Source of the DNA: Leptospira sp.
GTDB lineage: Bacteria > Spirochaetota > Leptospiria > Leptospirales > Leptospiraceae
Assembly (NCBI GenBank): GCA_016742255.1
Contig: JACVCB010000026.1
Coordinates: 1-54,599 of the forward strand
Reading direction: 5' to 3'
Length of the DNA stretch: 54,599 bases
A program made the translations under genes and the position numbers. This document shows, piece after piece, positions 1 to 6,988 of this stretch (positions are counted from its first letter, which is position 1; each line of letters starts with the position of its first letter). The notes beneath the pieces were generated by a model, which saw only the letters and a program-made list of their open reading frames with translations, searched no databases and had not been told where the DNA came from.

Positions 1-143
1 TTTAAATACAGTTCATAACCATATTCAGTTGGAACAAGGATTGTACATGTATTTTCAACGATACAAGATTCTTCTCCAATCATTTCAGGTGCAGAAACAA
101 TTGGCATTGTAATCAAACAAAATAATAATATTAACTTTTTCAC
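1..143 (-). CDS. Secreted protein, N-terminal fragment, probable M23-peptidase paralogue
   Basis: This is the 5' part of a minus-strand gene that leaves the window at base 1; about 47 codons are visible. It starts with GTG at 143-141, which overlaps the TGA of the upstream peptidase gene (GTGA), so the two are probably translationally coupled. The first 17 residues (MKKLILLFCLITMPIVS) look like a signal peptide. The mature start has two cysteines spaced C-x4-C followed by a short strand ending in a Y-rich pattern. The neighbouring peptidase has the same arrangement at its own N-terminus (CSMNRVC), so I infer a tandem paralogue. The catalytic part would lie outside the window. Confidence 0.6.
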   Translation of the reverse strand, partial: MKKLILLFCLITMPIVSAPEMIGEESCIVENTCTILVPTEYGYELYL

Positions 144-1345
144 TTTAAACTCGTTACCTGAAATTCCATTTTCTTTTGGGTAATATGGTTTACCGATACA
201 GTGAGGTTCCATTCACCATCTAAAGGTTCCTGAAACTCTTGGATGGGAATCATAAATGAGGTCCACCATTCTTCTTTTTTAGAATCCCAAGTATATTCGT
301 AAACTATGTTACTATCTTTTTTACGCAAATACAATTGAAAAGTATAAAGATCGGGTCTTAAAATTGGGAGTGTTATCAAGATAGGTTTCAGTTTCGAAAA
401 TACGTTTTGGTTACAAAGACTATCTTCGATTACCTCTGAATTTTCACATAAATAAATCCCTTCTGGGTCAACTAACTTCTTTTCAAGTGGGGTACCAGAT
501 TCCCGTCGCCAAACAAGAGATCCCTCCGAAAGGATTTCTCCATCTGATATCTGGGTTTTAAATTTTGTTGGGATTGTCTTTTTTCTCAATGTATTTGTTG
601 GTTGGTATACTTCAAAATGAAGGTGTGGTCCTTCACTGTATCCTGTACTCCCCGCATAACCAAGGAAAGTTCCTATATCCGCATGTTGTCCTCGTTTGAC
701 AACCACACCCATATATCGTAAATGGGCATACTCGGCAATGGTTCCGTCATCATGAAGAATCTTTACAAAATTTGCAGATTGTTTGTATTTTGGATCAAAT
801 CCACCTTCATTATTTTTTTCTTCGGTATCAATTACCGTTCCAGGTCTTGCAGCCATAATCATATCATCTTCTTTTAGTCCAAAATCAATAGAATACCTAT
901 TATCTCCCGAATGGCTTTTTTTCCCATGATAGGCTTGGAAAACTCGAACCTTTAGTTTTGAGTCAAAAGGGAGTTCATAAATATAACTTGAATTATGTGT
1001 TACATGAAAATTTCCCAAAATCCACTTATAATGTATTTTATAGGAAATCTTTTTTCGCCGATTAATCGTTTTTAAATGGAATAATTTAACTCTCTTTTTC
1101 CCTTTCAAAATTGTGACCAGAGGCAAAGGGACTGAACTTTTCATATTTTTGTATAAAGCATTCACAGAGATTGATGTTTCGGTAACGTTAGTTGCAATCT
1201 TATTTTGAAAATAAACATCAACACCACTTCGATTCGGCTCAAAGTCTACACATACTCGATTCATAGAACAATAGGAAAGTGGTTCATTGGCAAATAACAA
1301 TCCTAAGGGTAACAAAACCACTATCGAAAATAAGCCGAATCTCAT
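140..1345 (-). CDS. Secreted M23-family (LytM/lysostaphin-like) metallopeptidase
   Basis: The 401-residue protein has a signal peptide (residues 1-19) and a zinc peptidase domain at about 135-250. The visible metal-site motifs are H145...D154 (HSGDNRYSID), H208 and HLHF at 241-244, preceded by the family's GYSEGP turn. M23 enzymes cut peptidoglycan cross-bridges in the periplasm, and some are non-catalytic activators; here all expected zinc ligands seem present. Residues 250-401 form a beta-rich C-terminal region that I do not recognise. The N-terminal C-x4-C pair is shared with the next gene downstream, which overlaps this stop codon. The GST-like gene diverges from it across about 100 bases. 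Confidence 0.85.
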   Translation of the reverse strand: MRFGLFSIVVLLPLGLLFANEPLSYCSMNRVCVDFEPNRSGVDVYFQNKIATNVTETSISVNALYKNMKSSVPLPLVTILKGKKRVKLFHLKTINRRKKISYKIHYKWILGNFHVTHNSSYIYELPFDSKLKVRVFQAYHGKKSHSGDNRYSIDFGLKEDDMIMAARPGTVIDTEEKNNEGGFDPKYKQSANFVKILHDDGTIAEYAHLRYMGVVVKRGQHADIGTFLGYAGSTGYSEGPHLHFEVYQPTNTLRKKTIPTKFKTQISDGEILSEGSLVWRRESGTPLEKKLVDPEGIYLCENSEVIEDSLCNQNVFSKLKPILITLPILRPDLYTFQLYLRKKDSNIVYEYTWDSKKEEWWTSFMIPIQEFQEPLDGEWNLTVSVNHITQKKMEFQVTSLK

Positions 1346-1445
1346 AATGATGGAATCAGATTATAGAAAAGAACAGTTTCGACAATCTATTTTCCGAGTT
1401 AAAAACATAGTTGCATAAAGAATTATTTTTTATGAAAGTCGACAG

Positions 1446-2183
1446 ATGAGTGCAAAGCTTTATACGTTTCCGATCTCTCACTTCTCCGAAAAAGCAAGAT
1501 GGGGTCTCGACTTAGCAAACTATCCCTATTTGTTAAACCCATTAGTTCCTGGACAACACATCCAAACCTTAAAACCACTTGTGAATGATTTGTATGTTCC
1601 CGTTTTAGAAACTGATTCTGGTATTGTCCAAGGTTCGGGACATATTTTAGATCTAGTCGAAGAAAAAGCCTTTGGCTCCAAATCATCTGAAGAAGAAAAA
1701 CAGATGGAAGAATCAATCGATACAAAAATTGGAAAAAGCCTTCAGACTCTCTTATACCATTTTATCCTAGATTATCCAGAAATTGTTGGGAAACTTTTTT
1801 TACTCAAACCAGCACAACTTTCTGATACTGTCCCACCACCCGAACATTTTGAATTGATTGCATTATCACTGAAACGCAGATATAAAATTACTCCTAAAAA
1901 TATTGATGCCGTAAAACTTGCCTTAGATGAATGTGCGAAAGAACTCATCGGAGTTTATAAAACAAAAAAGTTTTTTAATGGAAAATCATTTGGCAGAGTT
2001 GACTTAACAATTGCTAGTTTAATGGGAATGCTCGTGGAGCCGAAAGAATCCCCTGCTTATCCATGGTTTACTTCAGTTACAATGCCAGATGCGTACATAC
2101 AGTGGAAAAAAGACCTTGGATATGATTTTTTGTTTGATAAGATTAAGGAATTTTACAAAGACTTTCGGATCCAGTCCAAATAA
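1446..2183 (+). CDS. Glutathione S-transferase-fold protein
   Basis: The 245-residue soluble protein begins with a thioredoxin-like GST domain (KLYTFPISHFSEKARWGLD, residues 4-22), where Ser/Tyr near the first strand would contact glutathione. The VPVLETDSG segment at about 51-59 matches the cis-Pro region and QGSGHILDLV the glutathione gamma-glutamyl site. The C-terminal half is helical, as in GSTs. The specific substrate cannot be told. The last 31 bases overlap the 3' end of the convergent cutA gene. An ATG 14 bases upstream is out of frame and stops at once, so the ATG at 1446 is the start. Confidence 0.8.
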   Translation: MSAKLYTFPISHFSEKARWGLDLANYPYLLNPLVPGQHIQTLKPLVNDLYVPVLETDSGIVQGSGHILDLVEEKAFGSKSSEEEKQMEESIDTKIGKSLQTLLYHFILDYPEIVGKLFLLKPAQLSDTVPPPEHFELIALSLKRRYKITPKNIDAVKLALDECAKELIGVYKTKKFFNGKSFGRVDLTIASLMGMLVEPKESPAYPWFTSVTMPDAYIQWKKDLGYDFLFDKIKEFYKDFRIQSK

Positions 2184-2476
2184 TTTGGATTCCCTTTTAG
2201 AATCGGCCAACCAACAATGCAGGGTGTTTCATAAGAATGTAATTCTCTTATCCTCTGCATCAGTGGTTCTGATTTTTCCATAGTCGTTTTCAATAAACAG
2301 ACTACTTCTGTTGATTCCTCTAGTTGTTCATTCCAGACATAAATCGATTCCATTTGATCAATGAGATTTGCGCATGCTGCTAGTTTTTCAGTTACAAGAA
2401 TCTTTGCCGTCTCTTTTGCTTCCACTTTAGAGGGAAAAGTGGTATAAACTGTTACATATTCAATTTCAATTTCCAT
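2153..2476 (-). CDS. cutA: CutA-like divalent-cation tolerance protein
   Basis: The 107-residue protein is full length for CutA, a trimeric PII-like fold protein linked to copper and other metal tolerance. Family features seen are the start YVTVYTTFPSKVEAKETAKI, then EKLAACANL, IYVWNEQLEES, VCLLKT and the C-terminal SYETPCIVGWPI. The AACAN cysteine and the YETP segment are the classic CutA signatures. It is transcribed toward the GST-like gene and overlaps its end by 31 bases. The molecular role of CutA remains unsettled in general, so the name is by family only. Confidence 0.92.
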   Translation of the reverse strand: MEIEIEYVTVYTTFPSKVEAKETAKILVTEKLAACANLIDQMESIYVWNEQLEESTEVVCLLKTTMEKSEPLMQRIRELHSYETPCIVGWPILKGNPNYLDWIRKSL

Positions 2477-2527
2477 AAATAATATTTCCTACTTGCCCTT
2501 TCTATCCAATGCTTATGATTTTGCTTT

Positions 2528-3316
2528 ATGAATCTTCGCAATTTCAAATCCACATTACTCATCCTGAGCATTTGTCTCCCACTATTTTCCGAATCATTAA
2601 ATCCACCTGTTATCACATCCACAAGCCAACTCCAACCCAAAACCAAAAAGTACATCCCGGTCTTTGCCATGGATGGAAAACTAAAAACAAGTTGGGTAGA
2701 AGGAGCAGAAGGAGAGGGATTAGGTGAATCCCTCCAATTCAAATACAAAACTCCAATCAATTTCAGATCACTTTCCATTTATAATGGGTTTGGTGATCCG
2801 AAACTATGGGCTGCCAACAACCGAATCAAAAAATTAAAAGTTACGACGGAAAGTGGAATCGAAGAAGTGGTCACCTTAAAAGATTCACTCTCAAGACAAG
2901 TGGTAGAATTCAAAAACGAGATTCGAGCCAAAGAAATTTCCTTAACGATCCAAGAAGTATACAAAGGAACCAACGCAGAAAACACAGCCATTGCAGAAGT
3001 GATGTTTGATTCAGAACAAGCTGGATCAGCATTAGTGCCACCTAAGAATACATGGGCAATTGGAAAATGGAAAACGAAATCCAACATTGCAAGAATCCAA
3101 CTTCATAATGATGGAACTTGTGAAATGGGATATGAAACTGCAAAAATGTTATGTACTTGGACAGAAAAAGGTGACAAAGTCATTGTTAGCCTAGAAGCAA
3201 CTTTACCTCTAACCAATACTGATATTTTGGAAATCAAACGTAGAGGGAATGCCACTGACCCAGTAATTGAAATCAATGGTAAACATGAATTTGTTCTCAA
3301 CAGAGATGAAGTTTAA
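2528..3316 (+). CDS. Secreted protein with NADase-type glycan-binding / discoidin-like domain
   Basis: The 262-residue protein has a signal peptide (1-21). A discoidin-like domain follows at about 25-160: after a short strand come FAMDGKLKTSWVEGAEGEGLGESL and the SIYNGFGDPKLWAANNRIKKL segment, the pattern of the NADase-type glycan-binding domain common in spirochaete and other secreted proteins. The remaining 100 residues (WAIGKWKTKSNIARIQL onward) look like a small lipocalin- or beta-sandwich-like repeat giving a W-x-E-x-G pattern. It is likely a surface or periplasmic binding protein; no enzyme motif is seen. Its stop overlaps the convergent ATP-grasp-like gene by 4 bases. Confidence 0.7.
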   Translation: MNLRNFKSTLLILSICLPLFSESLNPPVITSTSQLQPKTKKYIPVFAMDGKLKTSWVEGAEGEGLGESLQFKYKTPINFRSLSIYNGFGDPKLWAANNRIKKLKVTTESGIEEVVTLKDSLSRQVVEFKNEIRAKEISLTIQEVYKGTNAENTAIAEVMFDSEQAGSALVPPKNTWAIGKWKTKSNIARIQLHNDGTCEMGYETAKMLCTWTEKGDKVIVSLEATLPLTNTDILEIKRRGNATDPVIEINGKHEFVLNRDEV

Positions 3317-4485
3317 ACAGAATCTCCCAAACTTCCTTCGGTCCAAGTAGACCAAATGGATTCAACCACAGTGGATTCTTTTTCTACTGTGGTTTCAAAA
3401 TACAATACTGCATTTTGGTAGGCTTTTCCAGTTAAATCCCGAACAGGTGTGAGTAGAACCAAATCACAATTTAGATCAGTTTCTAATTTCTTCAGTAATT
3501 CCCATTCTTTAAGTTTTCCTTGTTTCGGATAAGGTAAGATGAGTAGTCCACTGACTGTTTCCAATTTCACATTTCTTTTTTTGCGAACTTCCCATAAAAT
3601 GCGCCCTATCGAATAACGAAAATTAAATTCTGAGACAGGTTGCACAACAGTAAGTCCATCATCTCTATACAAAAAACCATCAATTGCACAAGGCCCTGTA
3701 TATTCACTAGGGATGAGATTCTTCAAGTCTTTGACTAGATCATATACTTTCGGAAGGAACAAGGATTCATATCCACTAGGATTGCCACCAATACGAATCC
3801 CTCTGAAACCACCATCAGGATCTATCCACATGTTTGTGGCTGTTAGATAAAAGAACTCACTCTCTTTCACATCCCAAAGTGTGGAAAAATCAAAAAAACG
3901 AGACTCTCCCACCCATTCTTCACATACGATCGGATAACCAAATAAACGTTTATTGACTTGAGAGAGTTTCCAGGAATCAGATTGTGTTTTGAAGATGATA
4001 TGATTGCGACCTGCAAGTCCAAATTCACTTTTTAAAACCACAGGTAATTTTGCCTCTTCCAAATCGGCAAACAGATGTTCTTCGGATGAAATCAATTTGG
4101 CAGGAAGTGGGGAGTGGTTTTTGCGAAAGTCAAGTTGGGTGACCTTAGAATTTAGATACCTAACCATTTCCAATTGAATCGGATCAACTACAAGTTCACC
4201 ATCTTCCCAGACATGACGCCTACCCCATTCGACAAGTGTTACTTCTTGTAACAAAGACCCAACTTGCGTTGGAACACCTGGAGTGAATCCTTTTTCTTTC
4301 CAATGTGAATACAATTCATCAGAAGGAAGTTCTTCAACAAGGACATAGTCCTCTTCGTTTGAGATGGGGAAAAATAGTTTCTCCAAACAACGATTCCTCC
4401 TCTTAAGCGAGGAATCTAAATTGAGAGGAGGTGAATGGAGTTTATACTCAAATAATGAGTCTAAGTAATATAACTTTGGCACCAA
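3313..4485 (-). CDS. ATP-grasp-like ligase, operon partner of the DegT-fold protein
   Basis: The 390-residue cytoplasmic protein carries ATP-grasp features: VVLKSEFGLAGRNHIIF (about 147-163, nucleotide-binding strand and glycine loop), CEEWVGESRFFDFS (about 186-199, hinge acid), and CAIDGFLYRDDG with PVSEFNFRYSIG (about 265-290), where Glu and Asn match the Mg-binding pair. Such enzymes join a carboxylate to an amine or thiol through an acyl-phosphate. The substrate is unknown. The start is TTG (4485-4483), directly after the DegT stop, with GTG as the next codon; no good ribosome site is seen, so coupling is likely. Assignment to the fold is by motif reading only. Confidence 0.6.
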   Translation of the reverse strand: MVPKLYYLDSLFEYKLHSPPLNLDSSLKRRNRCLEKLFFPISNEEDYVLVEELPSDELYSHWKEKGFTPGVPTQVGSLLQEVTLVEWGRRHVWEDGELVVDPIQLEMVRYLNSKVTQLDFRKNHSPLPAKLISSEEHLFADLEEAKLPVVLKSEFGLAGRNHIIFKTQSDSWKLSQVNKRLFGYPIVCEEWVGESRFFDFSTLWDVKESEFFYLTATNMWIDPDGGFRGIRIGGNPSGYESLFLPKVYDLVKDLKNLIPSEYTGPCAIDGFLYRDDGLTVVQPVSEFNFRYSIGRILWEVRKKRNVKLETVSGLLILPYPKQGKLKEWELLKKLETDLNCDLVLLTPVRDLTGKAYQNAVLYFETTVEKESTVVESIWSTWTEGSLGDSV

Positions 4486-5580
4486 TCAATAGATACGTCG
4501 GATGGCGGTTGCAATCCTTTGCACATTATCTTTTGTTAGGTTAGGATAAATCGGGATACAATGCCCTCTTTGGAATAACCTTTCAGCATTTGGGTATTCT
4601 AAGTGGTTCTCTTCCAATACACGGTGAAGTGGTTCTTCTACTGTCCTTTGAGTTCCAATATGAATTGATTTGAAGTATCTTTGGATTTCTTCATAATTTT
4701 GGCCAGAGACAACAATTGGAAACCTTTGGAATGTATCTTCGTTTGGATTTTGGAAAAAAGTTTCGAGTCTTGAGTTCTGTACAGCTTGCAAGTACGCGGA
4801 AGCAATTTTTTTCTTACGTTCTAAAATCACACCAAGTTTTGACAATTGTTCGATTCCAAGTGCAGCTTGGTAATCCACCAAATTATAATCATATTTTGGT
4901 TCACCAAAGTTACGTTTGGCGGATGATCCTGACTTATAAGATTTCACAACATTCGCTAATTGACTCTCTGCTGTAATGATCATCGCACCATTACCTGTTG
5001 TGATGATATTCTCAGCACTGAGTCCGCAGATTGCGATTTTGGTTTGTTTTCCAACAGTGATGGTTTCGGAAGTTGCACCAATCGCTTCGGTGAAGTCTTC
5101 AATCACTTCCAACCCTTCGATGGAATAATCAGTGATTCGGATGAGGGAACCAAAACTATGATCGAACAAAGCAAACTTTGCACCCGATTCATTTTTTTTG
5201 CGTAAAAATTCTTCTGGGCATGGGTGAAATGAATTTCGTTTTAAATCCACAATCACCGGTTTTGCCTGGATTAAAAAAATCGCATCCAAAGCAGAAATTG
5301 GTGCATAACTTGATAACAAAACAGAATCACCTGCTTTTACACCTAACCCAAGTAAAGCGAGATGATAAGCAGAAGTTAAGGAATTGGAGGAAATGGCGTA
5401 TTTGATTTTGAATGTATGGCAAAATGTTTTTTCAAAACGTTCTACAATTTCACCAGTGGAAAGATGTTCTTCCACGAGACATTCTAAAACACCTTTCAGA
5501 TCTTCTCTCGAAAGGGTAGGTTTGAAGAATTCGATGTTTTTTTCTTTTCGAATCGGTCTTTGTATTGTTTCGGTGCTCAT
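4486..5580 (-). CDS. DegT/DnrJ/EryC1/StrS-fold protein lacking the PLP lysine
   Basis: The 364-residue protein has the overall plan of sugar aminotransferases of the DegT family: SNSLTSAYHLALLGLGVKAG (about 65-84), VIEDFTEAIGA (159-169) and GLSAENIITTGNGAMIIT (186-203), with the C-terminal IPIYPNLTKDNVQ. In active members the last motif has a lysine that holds PLP (as in SFHAIKNIT); here the aligned residue is Asn191. The usual His/Gln after the conserved Asp is Glu165. Asp162 remains. It is therefore probably not a transaminase, and may be a dehydratase-like variant or a binding protein. It heads an operon with the ATP-grasp-like gene. Confidence 0.75.
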   Translation of the reverse strand: MSTETIQRPIRKEKNIEFFKPTLSREDLKGVLECLVEEHLSTGEIVERFEKTFCHTFKIKYAISSNSLTSAYHLALLGLGVKAGDSVLLSSYAPISALDAIFLIQAKPVIVDLKRNSFHPCPEEFLRKKNESGAKFALFDHSFGSLIRITDYSIEGLEVIEDFTEAIGATSETITVGKQTKIAICGLSAENIITTGNGAMIITAESQLANVVKSYKSGSSAKRNFGEPKYDYNLVDYQAALGIEQLSKLGVILERKKKIASAYLQAVQNSRLETFFQNPNEDTFQRFPIVVSGQNYEEIQRYFKSIHIGTQRTVEEPLHRVLEENHLEYPNAERLFQRGHCIPIYPNLTKDNVQRIATAIRRIY

Positions 5581-5598
5581 CCAACAGCACTCCTCTTT

Positions 5599-5639
5599 AT
5601 TATGTCACTTAAATACTCGATTTACGAATTATGTCACTT
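5599..5639. promoter_or_regulatory. Direct repeat in divergent promoter region
   Basis: The 103-base gap between the DegT-fold gene and the avtA-like gene contains two exact copies of ATTATGTCACTT, at 5599-5610 and 5628-5639, 29 bases start to start. The rest of the gap is AT-rich. The arrangement is that of a repeated operator or paired promoter elements, but no regulator can be named. Confidence 0.45.
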
Positions 5640-5683
5640 CATTTTTCGAAATGCGAACATAATTTTAGAAAATCCAAGGAAAA

Positions 5684-6988
5684 TTGGTTCAGAGTAGACA
5701 AAGTTCCCAAAATATGACCGAAACCATGGACCAAATTTACTCTTTATGGGCCGATCGACTGCGAAAGAACCAAGGGATTCGATCACTTATGGAAGACTTA
5801 GGCAAGGCCACTGGCCACCCAAATGAAATCCTACTGGGTGGAGGTAACCCCGCTCATATCAGAGAAGCCGAGGCGATTTTTGAAGAAACGTTTGGCAAAT
5901 TGGCAAGAGACCCCATCCTTCGCTCTCTACTGGGAGATTACCAAGCACCGATTGGAAATGACTCCTTTCGTGAATTGGCTGCTGACTATTTGTCTCCCCT
6001 CCTCCAATCAAAATTCAAAAAAGAGAACATTGCATTTTTTAATGGAAGCCAAAATGCCTATTCCTTCCTTCTAAACCTCCATTCAGGTCCTATGGCAGAT
6101 GGGAGTTTTAAAAAAATACTTTTGCCGGTTGTTCCAGAATACATTGGTTATGCGGACCAATCCATCGCAGAGAATGTTTTTTTATCAAAACCACCAAACG
6201 TAGTAGTGACTGGGAAAAACCGTTTTCGTTATGAGTTAAACCAATCTACTTTTGATTTAACCGATGTAGGTGTTTTAGCAATTTCCAGGCCAACCAATCC
6301 AACTGGAAATGTCCTTTCTCTGGAACATTTGGAGTGGATGGAAAAAAGTACCACAAAACAAAACATTCCCATCCTCATCGACCTTGCTTATGGAAATCCA
6401 TTTCCAAATTTAATCGGAAGGGAACCAGCGATCCAATACAAAGAAGGACGAACCTTATCCCTTAGTTTTTCCAAAATCGGATTACCTGGAGTCAGATTTG
6501 GAATCGTAGTCTCAGATGTAGAGACAATTGATACCCTCTCCTCATTCGCCGCTGTCTCAAACCTTGCGGTTGGAAATTTGGGAGTGTTTATGATGCAGAT
6601 CCTTTTCCAAGAAAATGTATTACCCAAGTTATCTGAAAACATCTTACGTCCGTTTTATGAAGCAAAAGCTAAACTTGCACTCAACTTGTTCACAGAGGCA
6701 TTTGAAAAAATGGGAGTTGAGTATGAAATCCATGAACCAATGGGAGGTTTTTTCCTCTGGATTCGATTTCCATCACTCTCCATATCCAATCATGAATTGT
6801 ATCACCTTTGTAAAGATAAACGGCTCTTCATTGTTTCAGGACATTATTTCTTTCCTGGATTAAACACTGATTTTTCGCATAAGAAAGAATGCATACGTTT
6901 GACATATTGCCGTAAGGAAGAAGAATTAGCCAGGGGAGCCCAAATCCTTGCAGAAATTGTGGCCTCTCACCAGGCGAAATCCAAATGA
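5684..6988 (+). CDS. avtA: AvtA-like valine--pyruvate aminotransferase
   Basis: The 434-residue fold-type I aminotransferase is full length. Seen are LLGGGNPAHI (about 50-59), the typical AvtA-like substrate region, then SRPTNPTGNV (201-210), Asp233 for the pyridine nitrogen, and SFSKIGLPGVRFG (261-273) with the PLP lysine at 264. AvtA moves amino groups between valine, alanine and their keto acids. The open frame begins at TTG 5684, which has AAGGAA close upstream; the ATG at 5714 gives a usual family N-terminus (MTETMDQIYS) but lacks a ribosome site. The next gene overlaps its stop (ATGA). Confidence 0.8.
   Translation: MVQSRQSSQNMTETMDQIYSLWADRLRKNQGIRSLMEDLGKATGHPNEILLGGGNPAHIREAEAIFEETFGKLARDPILRSLLGDYQAPIGNDSFRELAADYLSPLLQSKFKKENIAFFNGSQNAYSFLLNLHSGPMADGSFKKILLPVVPEYIGYADQSIAENVFLSKPPNVVVTGKNRFRYELNQSTFDLTDVGVLAISRPTNPTGNVLSLEHLEWMEKSTTKQNIPILIDLAYGNPFPNLIGREPAIQYKEGRTLSLSFSKIGLPGVRFGIVVSDVETIDTLSSFAAVSNLAVGNLGVFMMQILFQENVLPKLSENILRPFYEAKAKLALNLFTEAFEKMGVEYEIHEPMGGFFLWIRFPSLSISNHELYHLCKDKRLFIVSGHYFFPGLNTDFSHKKECIRLTYCRKEEELARGAQILAEIVASHQAKSK

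Noticed and set aside
3364..3394. Hairpin with 9-bp stem (AACCACAGT/ACTGTGGTT)
   Set aside because: It lies inside the ATP-grasp-like coding sequence and is not followed by a T-run on either strand, so I do not call it a terminator.
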